This document shows, in pieces, positions 1 to 5,557 of a stretch of 5,897 bases of DNA. A program made the position numbers and the translations under genes. Source of the DNA: Bacillota bacterium (lineage in GTDB: Bacteria > Bacillota > Clostridia > Oscillospirales > Acutalibacteraceae); NCBI GenBank assembly GCA_023412845.1, contig JAEZRH010000171.1:1-5897 (forward strand). Reading direction: 5' to 3'. The notes below the pieces were generated by a model. That model saw nothing but the letters and a program-made list of their open reading frames with translations, did no database searches and had not been told where the DNA came from. Each line of letters begins with the position of its first letter. The first letter of the stretch is position 1.

Positions 1-298
1 CCCGCCAGAGCTGCTTTGCCGGCTGCAGATTATCCGTCTCCGGCGAGACCTTCACGTCGCCCGCCGAGAACGACCCGCCTGCAGCGCCCGCCTGCGCCAG
101 CGCATGCCGGTAATTGGCGAGCGCCGCGGCGGCTGCAATCAGGAGTGGCTGCGCCTGATCCGGGCAGTCCGGCTTTTCGTTTTGCTCCACCTCCGAAGCC
201 GCGTCGGAGCAGAACGGAAGATACTGTTCCACCCCGTCGGAAAGACCCGTCAGCAGCGCGAAACGCTCCAGCACGTCACACGGGTCCAGCGTGATCAC
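1..298 (-). CDS. Head-tail connector / DNA packaging adaptor, 5' part (runs off left edge)
   Basis: Reading leftward from a GTG at 298-296, the frame stays open for 99 codons to the window edge, so the C-terminus is missing. The GTG overlaps the capsid gene stop as GTGA (298-295), and no strong Shine-Dalgarno precedes it, so translation is probably coupled to the capsid gene. The visible protein starts MITLDPCDVLERFALLTGLS. It has an alanine-rich helix at about residues 50-70 (LLIAAAAALANYRHALAQ) followed by FSAGDVKV at residues 77-84. As I recall, small head-tail connector proteins of Clostridia phages carry a similar alanine-rich helix and an F-x-AGD segment. The place right after the major capsid gene matches PBSX xkdH and gp6-like adaptors, which form a ring under the portal. 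The function is inferred from position and this weak motif, so the family is tentative. Confidence 0.72.
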   Translation of the reverse strand, partial: MITLDPCDVLERFALLTGLSDGVEQYLPFCSDAASEVEQNEKPDCPDQAQPLLIAAAAALANYRHALAQAGAAGGSFSAGDVKVSPETDNLQPAKQLWR

Positions 299-1308
299 GA
301 GCCGTAAGTCAGCACCCTGACCGCGTCGCTGAAAATTCTGGCGAACCCGGAGATCACGCTGACGCCGGCTCGTTCCATCTGCCGGTCGATCAGCCGGTCG
401 GAATCGGTCTGCACGCCGCCCGCGCGCACCATTTCGAGCGCGCAGGTTTTATCGAGGCCGATGATCTTCCCGGCCGCCATATCCGGGTCGTGCAGCAGCG
501 AGGCGCCGAGGGGGCTGAGCAGCTTGCCGGTCCCCTGAAAATTCAGCCCGGCCTGCGCGTCCTTGAACTCCGTGATGCCGAGGATGTCCTTTACCGCGGC
601 CGTGGAGCCGAGGATAGCGTTCAGGCGGTACGGGACGAGGGCGCCCCACAGAGAGACCATATCCGCATAATCGGGCTTCGCGCCTTCGGCGGTGATCGTC
701 GGGGCGGGCGACGCGCCGTCGTCGCCGTTGAGGAGGACGTCCACCGCATCCGAAAGCTGCGTGCGGGCGATATACGCGCCGATCTGCCGCAGCGTAACGG
801 TGAACAGGTCGATCCGCTGGAAGCGCAGCGCCTCATAACTCGCCACGAGCATCCTGCCGCGCTTGCGCAGATGCACGAGGCTATCGCGCGTGCGGACGGA
901 AGTCTGCGGCAAAGCGGCGCCCTCCGCGACGGTCTTGAGCGCGCGGTCTTCCGGTGCGGGCACGGATTCGATGGTGCGGTAGTCGAGCGAGTTTATATCC
1001 GTCACCGTAGCGACGAGCGACGGCAGCAGGTCCTCCATGTCCATACCCTGCCGCACGGAGCGCGCAACGTATTCCGGGAACAGCGCGGCGGAGTCGCTCG
1101 TCTGGAAGAATTTTTCGATGCGGTCGGAACCCAGCCCGCCCGCGTGGATATCGAACCGTTTGAGCTGGCGCTGGTAGGCGTCGAGCCCCTCGAGCGGAGT
1201 GCCCGAGTAATTGGCCGAAGGGTCAAGGCCCTCCAGAACCTGGGCAAAGGTTTTGCCGGGCGCGCCGTACATACCCTTTTCGAGTTTCAAAGATTCGTAA
1301 AACGCCAT
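295..1308 (-). CDS. Major capsid protein, HK97-fold type
   Basis: This 337-residue protein is the likely shell-forming subunit of the phage head. It starts at ATG 1308-1306, with AAAAGGGGG (1324-1316) about 7 nt upstream, and ends in TGA at 297-295. The first 70 or so residues are charged and helix-prone, like a delta domain. The stretch SDSAALFPEYV (71-81) then looks like the start of the mature shell domain. Residues 125-155 (VAEGAALPQ, then RTRDSLVHLRKRGRML) resemble an E-loop leading into a strand. Residues 165-193 form the expected long spine helix, ending in DAVDVLLNGDDG. The size is usual for HK97-like capsids. The place after portal, protease and decoration genes matches xkdG of PBSX. 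Cleavage of the N-terminal region by the upstream protease is an inference. I see no conserved Lys/Asn pair that would prove crosslinking. Confidence 0.88.
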   Translation of the reverse strand: MAFYESLKLEKGMYGAPGKTFAQVLEGLDPSANYSGTPLEGLDAYQRQLKRFDIHAGGLGSDRIEKFFQTSDSAALFPEYVARSVRQGMDMEDLLPSLVATVTDINSLDYRTIESVPAPEDRALKTVAEGAALPQTSVRTRDSLVHLRKRGRMLVASYEALRFQRIDLFTVTLRQIGAYIARTQLSDAVDVLLNGDDGASPAPTITAEGAKPDYADMVSLWGALVPYRLNAILGSTAAVKDILGITEFKDAQAGLNFQGTGKLLSPLGASLLHDPDMAAGKIIGLDKTCALEMVRAGGVQTDSDRLIDRQMERAGVSVISGFARIFSDAVRVLTYGS

Positions 1309-1322
1309 TTTCAGTCCCCCTT

Positions 1323-1667
1323 TTAAAGAATCACGCCGCAGGTCTTCGCCGCGTCGTCCGAATCGACCACAAGGTACTGCCTGCCTCCCGTTGAGGCGAG
1401 CTGGATTTTTCCGTCCGCCGCGGCGGAAAGGTTCTGCCAGCCCACGCCGGGCGCCGTACCGTTAAAGGTAAGCTCCGCGCAGCCGCGGAGCTGCACTGCG
1501 GCGTAGCCGCACCGCGCGTTGAGCGCCACTCCGCAGAAATCGTCGCCCGCCGCGCAGGGCCCCACCGTGCCGTTGGCCGTCAGTTTGACCGGCATGCCTG
1601 CCGTAACGCCTTCCTGAGCCGCGAAGGTCGCCGCCGTCTCGCCGATCCCGTTGAAACAAGTTTCCAT
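1323..1667 (-). CDS. Small capsid decoration-type protein
   Basis: The gene encodes a compact 114-residue protein with no membrane segment, between the protease and capsid genes. Its ATG (1667-1665) is preceded by GGAGGG (1681-1676) with an 8-nt spacer, which fixes the start, and TAA lies at 1325-1323, just before the capsid gene. It begins METCFNGIGETAATF, followed by short strand-like blocks rich in Gly, Ala, Val and Thr: GMPVKL, DDFCGVAL, YAAVQLRG, YLVVDSD and CGVIL. This all-beta make-up, its size and its location are typical of head decoration or capsid-stabilising proteins (gpD-like or DUF2190-like) that bind the outer shell. It contains six cysteines (4, 38, 45, 53, 63, 110), a lot for its size. 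The decoration role is inferred from context, and no specific catalytic motif is visible. Confidence 0.65.
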   Translation of the reverse strand: METCFNGIGETAATFAAQEGVTAGMPVKLTANGTVGPCAAGDDFCGVALNARCGYAAVQLRGCAELTFNGTAPGVGWQNLSAAADGKIQLASTGGRQYLVVDSDDAAKTCGVIL

Positions 1668-1697
1668 TTCTTTTTCCCTCCGTTTTGTTGGTGTTAA

Positions 1698-2702
1698 TCA
1701 GATACGGAACGGGCCGTTGCCGTCCGCGCCGTCTTTCTTTTCCGGTGCGCATAGCTGCGGGACAAGAGGCAGGGATTTTCCCGCCCTCTTCCGGAACGAC
1801 GCGCACCAATGTTTCAGGTCGCCTGTTCCCATATCCTGCGCCGCGCGGGAGAGCACTTCCGCCGGAAGTTCCGGCTGCGCCAGCGCACCGAGCCGCAGGA
1901 AATCCTTTTTGAGCGACTCCCGGTACTCTTTGCCCGCCGCCGCTTCGCTTTCGAGGCATGCGATCTCCGCGAACAGCCCTTCGGCCTGCGCTTTGGTCAG
2001 GAGAACGTCTCCGTCCGATGCCGCGAGCGATTTCAGGGCTTCCCCGGCCCCGCCGCCCGGCGCGAAACGCTTCATCACCCCCGCCTCCCGCTGGGCGGGC
2101 ACGGCGACGAACGACCATTCGTACGCGTCCGCGGGCTCGTCCAGCACGGCGCAGCAAAGCACGCCGCCGTAGGTCTTGCCGCGCATGTGGCGGCAGGAGC
2201 CGTTTTTAAGGTCCGCGCCGCACACGCTGCAGGTCACGCTCGCAACGGCGCAGCCCACGCTGACTTCTTTTTTGATGCCTGCTTCCAGCTCCGCGATAAA
2301 CTCCGCGTTCGCGTCCGTGCGGGGCAGATATGCCTGCGCCACGAGCCGCTCGTACGGTTCCCCGGCGGAAGTCGTACGCACGCCGTCATGTTCCACGCGG
2401 CAGTCGTAGATGCGGGCGGTCTGGTTCCTGGCCTGCGGGCTGTGGTCGAAAATGCCCGTTTTGCCCACAAAAAGCTCCGCGAGCTTCTCGAGCGCCGCTT
2501 CCGTGAACCGCTCGCCGTCGCGGTCGATTTCGTTGTCGCACAGCGCCACGGGGAAGACGTAAAGCTCCTCCGCCGTAAAATTTCTGCGCGTGAATTGGTT
2601 GATCTTTTTCAATGCTTCTTCGTCCGGCACGGAATGCCCCGGCGCGGGCTGTGCACCCCCGCTTTTGCGGACGATGCCTTTTTCGTTAGAAATCACGATC
2701 AC
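1698..2702 (-). CDS. Prohead protease with fused scaffold-like C-terminus (XkdF-like)
   Basis: This 334-residue protein probably directs capsid assembly and trims the procapsid. Residues 45-212 resemble phage prohead serine proteases. H87 in FDHS, S148 in KKEVSVG and E195 in YEWSFVAVPA are the candidate catalytic residues, in the His-Ser-Glu order used by HK97-type proteases. Between S148 and E195 lies a Cys/His cluster (C158-x2-C161, C170-x-H172) that could bind zinc. Residues 220-334 are charged and helical (ESEAAAGKEYRESLKKDFLRL at about 252-272), like an internal scaffold. The start is taken as GTG 2702-2700, overlapping the portal stop as GTGA. A second GTG at 2696-2694 lies further from the GGGGA element and is also possible, giving two fewer residues. 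The stop is TGA at 1700-1698. Position after the portal matches xkdF. The protease call is good, but the zinc role is untested. Confidence 0.8.
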   Translation of the reverse strand: MIVISNEKGIVRKSGGAQPAPGHSVPDEEALKKINQFTRRNFTAEELYVFPVALCDNEIDRDGERFTEAALEKLAELFVGKTGIFDHSPQARNQTARIYDCRVEHDGVRTTSAGEPYERLVAQAYLPRTDANAEFIAELEAGIKKEVSVGCAVASVTCSVCGADLKNGSCRHMRGKTYGGVLCCAVLDEPADAYEWSFVAVPAQREAGVMKRFAPGGGAGEALKSLAASDGDVLLTKAQAEGLFAEIACLESEAAAGKEYRESLKKDFLRLGALAQPELPAEVLSRAAQDMGTGDLKHWCASFRKRAGKSLPLVPQLCAPEKKDGADGNGPFRI

Positions 2703-3844
2703 TCCCCATCGGTTTTTTTCGCCGCAAGCCCGGCTTCGATCTCGGCGGCGCGCGCGTTCTGGTATCTCGCCGCGGCAAGCTGCACCGTGTCCTGAAGCGT
2801 GATGTCGCTCCAGTCGATTTCAACCTCGGGCGCATAGTCGTTCAGTCTCAGCCAGAGCGCGCAGATTTTTTCCGCCACGGGCGTCAGCAGGCGGCGGTAC
2901 GCTTCGAGCTCGCTTGTGAGCACGTCCGCCTGCTGGCTCGACATCCGCTCCGTCGAGGACCACGAAAGTCCCAGAAGGAACGGCGGGACGCCAAGCTTCG
3001 CCACGATCTGCTCGAGGACCTGCCGAACTGGCACCTCGCTGTCGAGAATCTGGCAGTCCGCACCCACGGCCTGGATGCGCACGTCGCCCACGCTGATGAA
3101 GTCGCTGACTTCGCCGCCGCGCATCGCCCGGCCCCATTCGCCCGCAATCTGTTCGGCGCGCTCCTTCGCGCTCACCTGGTCGACGGCGTCCGAAGTGGGG
3201 CGGTACGTCACAGCGAACCGCACGTGACCGACGCGGTCCCAGTTCTCCCCCACCGCATGGAAGATTTTGAGCAGGATGTTCGACACGAACGGCAGCCCGT
3301 GCAGAACGGATACTCCCGCCGCGCTTCCGGAAGGCGGGTTCAGCGCGGAGCAAAGCACGAGCTGCGGGTATTCGACCGGCACGCTCCGCCCGTCCTCCCG
3401 TCGCAGTACCTGTATCTCCAGCGGCGAAACGGCTTTCAGCTCCACGCCGTCCAGCGGCGCGTTGTAAAGCGCGAGGAACTCCCCATTCCGCACCACCATC
3501 TCGCCCACGGCGTTGCCGTACGTGAGCAGGTCCGAAAGATATCCGTCGAGGAACGCCTGCGCGCCCGCTCCCGCCGCGCCGACCTGCACGCCGCGCAGGA
3601 AGCGATCGAGCTCCCGTCCGGCTTTTTCATCCGCGCAGACCGACCGGAACGTCCCGACAAGGCGCAGGATCTTCCCGAGCGCCGCGTCAACGACGGGCAC
3701 GGATTCCCGCAGGGCGTCGTAAAGCCTGCGCTCGCCCGCCCGCATCGGGACCATTCGGTCCAACTCGGAAAACGGGTCTTCAGGAGGCGCCGTCTGCACA
3801 GCTTTCACAGCGGCCGACTGCTTCCGCTTCCAGAAATAATCCAT
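2699..3844 (-). CDS. Phage portal protein
   Basis: This 381-residue protein should form the dodecameric ring at the head vertex through which DNA enters. The chosen ATG (3844-3842) follows a purine-rich GAGAGGGGGG site, and the protein begins MDYFWKRKQSAAVKAV. An upstream extension of the frame has the arginine/glycine-rich composition of noncoding frames and lies within the large terminase gene. Recognisable portal features are an N-terminal segment with VPVVDAALGKILRLVG, then LTYGNAVGEMVVRNGEFLALYN, and the conserved wing/stem region LGVPPFLLGLSWSSTERMSS followed by a long helix ending in LTPVAEKICALWLRL. The gene starts 40 nt inside the end of the terminase gene in another frame and ends in TGA (2701-2699), overlapping the protease start. 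Order terminase-portal-protease is the standard one. It best fits the PBSX/HK97-like portal families, somewhat shorter than the HK97 portal. Confidence 0.9.
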   Translation of the reverse strand: MDYFWKRKQSAAVKAVQTAPPEDPFSELDRMVPMRAGERRLYDALRESVPVVDAALGKILRLVGTFRSVCADEKAGRELDRFLRGVQVGAAGAGAQAFLDGYLSDLLTYGNAVGEMVVRNGEFLALYNAPLDGVELKAVSPLEIQVLRREDGRSVPVEYPQLVLCSALNPPSGSAAGVSVLHGLPFVSNILLKIFHAVGENWDRVGHVRFAVTYRPTSDAVDQVSAKERAEQIAGEWGRAMRGGEVSDFISVGDVRIQAVGADCQILDSEVPVRQVLEQIVAKLGVPPFLLGLSWSSTERMSSQQADVLTSELEAYRRLLTPVAEKICALWLRLNDYAPEVEIDWSDITLQDTVQLAAARYQNARAAEIEAGLAAKKTDGE

Positions 3845-5109
3845 CGCATTCCCCCCTCTCCGCGCGGCGCCGCAACGGCGAAAAAGTCTTCGCCGGGCCG
3901 CAGCACCGTCGTCACGAAATAGCGGATGTCGTCCATCGCGTGGTCGTTCTCCTTGACCGGCGCGTCCGATGCCCTGTCCTCCTCCCACCGGTACAGGCCG
4001 AACTCGCGCACGGTGTCCGCACAGCACCGGCAGACGCGTATCTTTCCTTCCTTGAGCGCCACGCCCGTCTTGCGGATCCCGTCGAGCACGCCGTTATCCG
4101 CTTTGCGCACATGGTATTTTCCGTGCTGCCGGATCGTTTCGAGGAAGCTCGCCGCCGAAGGGTCCGCCGCCACGCAGTCGATCTTTTTGTCTCCGCAAAG
4201 GCGTTCGAGCGCCGCGTAATGCTCTTCGTCCGTGCGCTGGCTCCCCTCCCGGCGGGAATCGTAGTAATATTCGTCCACCCGGTACCACACGCCGTCTTTC
4301 CGGCCCCACAGTCCCATAGAGCAGGGGTTCACCGTGCCGTAGTCGCACGAGACCGCCCAGCGCGTGAAACCGCCGTCCGTCGGCGGGACCGCGCAGAACA
4401 TGCCGCCGGTCATGAACGGGTAGACGAGGCCCCCGGCCGCCACCCAGCGGCCCTTTACGAACCGCTCGTAGAACACGCCGGAGTACAGGTTTTCGTAGCG
4501 CTTCCGCATCCCGGTGCTCAGAGACGGGTTGTCCTCCATAGTAAAGTGCAGGTACAGCGCGTTTTTCTGCTCCGCCTTCGCGATCCATTCCCGATAAAAC
4601 CAGTGGCCGGGATTCTCCGGATTGCAATTGAACCAGAATTTCGATCCCTCCACGCTGCACCGGGCGATCGCCTGCTCCACGAACGAGCGCGGCATCAGCG
4701 CCACCTCGTCGAAAAACACCCCCGCGAGGGTGACGCCCTGGATCAGCGCGGCGGAACCTTCGTCCCTCCCGCCGAACAGATAAAAGCGGTCGCGGTTCCC
4801 GCCGAAACCGATCTCCAGAAGGTTTTCGCTGACTTTGTACCGGCAGTCGAACCCGGCTTCGGAAAGCGCGGGCAGCAGCGTCGTCACAAGGTTCCTGCGC
4901 AGCGAGCGGATGGTCTTGCCGCACAGCGCGAACGAGCGGCCGGTAAAATTTCCGCACGCCCAGGCCGCGAACGAGACGCCGAGGCACAGCGTCTTTCCGC
5001 TGCGCACCGCGCCGTCGCAGACCACCGCGTCGCGGGCCGAATCCGGACTGCCGCGGCACCACCAGCTGAGCGCCCGCCGCTGTTTTGGGGAAAACGTGCT
5101 AAACTCCAT
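3805..5109 (-). CDS. Terminase large subunit, PBSX type (packaging ATPase/nuclease)
   Basis: This 434-residue motor protein cuts concatemeric phage DNA and pumps it through the portal. The ATP-binding half has a Walker A GAVRSGKT (33-40), a Walker B GVFFDE (130-135) with D134/E135, and the coupling motif WFNCNPENPGHW (159-170). The C-terminal RNase H-like nuclease has acidic positions D256 in SCDYGTVNP, D316 in AADPSAASF and D393/D394 in NDHAMDDIRYF. All expected active-site residues are present, so it looks intact. The ATG at 5109-5107 has AGAGGAGA just upstream and overlaps the end of the small terminase gene by 11 nt. A longer reading from 5175 lies within that gene and lacks a site. The motif order and the KADNGVLDGI segment (336-345) point to the PBSX family of large terminases (TIGR01547, Terminase_3). 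Confidence 0.95.
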   Translation of the reverse strand: MEFSTFSPKQRRALSWWCRGSPDSARDAVVCDGAVRSGKTLCLGVSFAAWACGNFTGRSFALCGKTIRSLRRNLVTTLLPALSEAGFDCRYKVSENLLEIGFGGNRDRFYLFGGRDEGSAALIQGVTLAGVFFDEVALMPRSFVEQAIARCSVEGSKFWFNCNPENPGHWFYREWIAKAEQKNALYLHFTMEDNPSLSTGMRKRYENLYSGVFYERFVKGRWVAAGGLVYPFMTGGMFCAVPPTDGGFTRWAVSCDYGTVNPCSMGLWGRKDGVWYRVDEYYYDSRREGSQRTDEEHYAALERLCGDKKIDCVAADPSAASFLETIRQHGKYHVRKADNGVLDGIRKTGVALKEGKIRVCRCCADTVREFGLYRWEEDRASDAPVKENDHAMDDIRYFVTTVLRPGEDFFAVAAPRGEGGMRWIISGSGSSRPL

Positions 5110-5413
5110 CTTTCTCCTCTCTCTGCGCGCGTGCGCATTCCTCCAGCGCGCGGTACAGCGGCGACCGCCCTGCACCGTTTTCCTCCATCTGCCGCAGGCA
5201 TTCGAGCGCCTTCATGCGGTCGTAAAATTTGATCTCGATCCCGCCGTCTTTCATGCGCCGGATCTCCGCGACGCTGTAAAGGTCCAGCCGCCGCAACTCC
5301 TCCGGGTCGGGCTCCGTCTGGAACAGCAGGCTCACCGCGTCGTTCACGCCGCCGAAGGCGATGCGCTCGAGGCCGCCCCTGACTCCGCCGCCCGGCTTTT
5401 TCCGTTCCGCCAA
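5099..5413 (-). CDS. Short terminase small subunit (TTG start)
   Basis: This is a 104-residue protein starting at TTG 5413-5411, placed 7 nt after a strong AAAGGAGG. The same frame is open up to an ATG at 5497, but that extension runs through the putative promoter and hairpin and lacks a good ribosome site. The N-terminus is basic and glycine-rich (AERKKPGGGVRGG). Then come FGGVNDAVSLLF, LDLYSVAEIRRMKDGGIEIK and FYDRMKALECLRQMEENG. As I recall, the pattern 'GG-[IV]-E-[IV]-K-x2-DR-x-KALE' is seen in XtmA/Terminase_2-type small subunits, which bind the packaging site and stimulate the large subunit. Position immediately before the large terminase supports this. It is shorter than most small subunits and shows no clear N-terminal helix-turn-helix, so how it recognises DNA is unclear. 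TAG (5101-5099) overlaps the next start. Confidence 0.75.
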   Translation of the reverse strand: MAERKKPGGGVRGGLERIAFGGVNDAVSLLFQTEPDPEELRRLDLYSVAEIRRMKDGGIEIKFYDRMKALECLRQMEENGAGRSPLYRALEECARAQREEKDGV

Positions 5414-5428
5414 GCCATCCCCTCCTTT
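5411..5428 (-). promoter_or_regulatory. Ribosome binding site and TTG start of the small terminase gene
   Basis: On the minus strand AAAGGAGG (5428-5421) is followed by 7 nt and then TTG (5413-5411). This decides the start against the upstream ATG at 5497 and against an out-of-frame ATG at 5418-5416. The A residues of the site overlap the foot of the stem at 5426-5455. Confidence 0.85.
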
Positions 5429-5455
5429 CAGCCGCCCTGCCTTTCCCGGCTGAAA
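5426..5455 (-). repeat. Perfect 9-bp inverted repeat with 12-nt loop before the small terminase gene
   Basis: TTTCAGCCG (5426-5434) and CGGCTGAAA (5447-5455) are exact inverted copies separated by 12 nt. In the leftward transcript this would form a hairpin in the 5' leader whose 3' foot touches the GGAGG of the ribosome site. No T-run follows on either strand, so it does not look like a terminator. It could modulate translation, or be a DNA binding or packaging-recognition site. The symmetry is seen directly and the role is inferred. Confidence 0.6.
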
Positions 5456-5481
5456 TTTCCCTGCTGCGGCAAATTCCCATG

Positions 5482-5510
5482 AAAATAATCTTGACATCCG
5501 TGTATATCAA
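5482..5510 (-). promoter_or_regulatory. Putative promoter of the phage head operon
   Basis: On the minus strand TTGATA (5510-5505, 5 of 6 to the sigma-A -35 consensus) is followed by a 17-nt spacer and TATTTT (5487-5482, 4 of 6 to the -10). A start near 5475 would give a leader of about 60 nt that contains the hairpin at 5426-5455 and the small terminase ribosome site. The -35 lies inside the odd palindrome 5504-5516. This is a consensus match only, in an AT-rich stretch where chance matches are common. Confidence 0.5.
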
Positions 5511-5519
5511 TGATATCGT
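5491..5519 (+). promoter_or_regulatory. Putative promoter of the GntR gene
   Basis: A perfect TTGACA (5491-5496) is followed by a 17-nt spacer and TATCGT (5514-5519, 4 of 6). The -10 is extended by TG at 5511-5512. A start near 5526 would give a short leader of roughly 30 nt before the coding start at 5558. The -10 lies inside the 20-bp palindrome 5513-5532. It is interleaved with the leftward promoter at 5482-5510. Confidence 0.68.
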
Positions 5520-5537
5520 ATATATACGATATATACA
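5501..5537. promoter_or_regulatory. Cluster of AT-rich palindromes, likely GntR operator
   Basis: Three nested symmetries are visible. ATATCGTATA/TATACGATAT (5513-5532) is a perfect 20-bp palindrome. ATATCA-A-TGATAT (5504-5516) is a perfect 13-nt odd palindrome. TGTATAT (5501-5507) and ATATACA (5531-5537) form matching outer arms. YtrA-type GntR repressors are known to bind AT-rich palindromes of the TGTA...TACA kind next to their own gene, so this is the natural operator for the adjacent regulator. Occupancy would cover the -10 of the rightward promoter and the -35 of the leftward one. The symmetry is certain, and the bound protein is inferred. Confidence 0.65.
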
Positions 5538-5540
5538 GTA

Positions 5541-5552
5541 AAAGGCGGTGAT
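5541..5552 (+). promoter_or_regulatory. Ribosome binding site that sets the CTG start of the GntR gene
   Basis: AAAGGCGGTGAT matches 11 of 12 positions of the full anti-Shine-Dalgarno complement AAAGGAGGTGAT. Its AGGCGG core is followed by 9 nt and then CTG at 5558-5560. The out-of-frame TTG at 5553 is only 4 nt from the core. The site contains an in-frame TGA (5549-5551), so the gene cannot start further upstream. Confidence 0.75.
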
Positions 5553-5557
5553 TTGCC

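Noticed and set aside
16..294. Plus-strand open frame of 92 codons at the left edge
   Set aside because: Its product is Pro/Arg/Ala-rich. The opposite strand holds a coherent connector frame coupled to the capsid stop.
490..1326. Plus-strand open frame of 278 codons opposite the capsid gene
   Set aside because: The product is Arg/Ala/Gly-rich with no family resemblance, and the minus-strand capsid gene explains the region.
1809..2795. Plus-strand open frame of 328 codons opposite the protease gene
   Set aside because: Same antisense GC effect. There is no convincing ribosome site or recognisable domain, and the minus strand carries the protease motifs.
3224..3922. Plus-strand open frame of 232 codons opposite the portal gene
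   Set aside because: It is antisense to the well-supported portal gene, with low-information composition.
3940..5232. Long plus-strand open frame of 430 codons opposite the large terminase
   Set aside because: It is antisense to a gene with all terminase motifs. Its product is rich in Arg, Ala, His and Pro with no domain, as expected from GC-rich antisense frames.
5426..5455. Inverted repeat as a rho-independent terminator
   Set aside because: No T-run follows the stem on either strand, and it lies upstream of the first gene rather than after a gene.
5099..5497. Longer small terminase starting at ATG 5497
   Set aside because: It lacks a good ribosome site and its added codons cross the predicted -10 and the hairpin. 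TTG at 5413 has an ideal AAAGGAGG.
5553..5555. TTG as the GntR start codon
   Set aside because: It is in a different frame from the GntR domain and only 4 nt from the Shine-Dalgarno core.
5414..5557. Phage attachment site at the apparent phage/host border
   Set aside because: Only one side of the element is in view, and no tRNA end or direct repeat pair can be shown.
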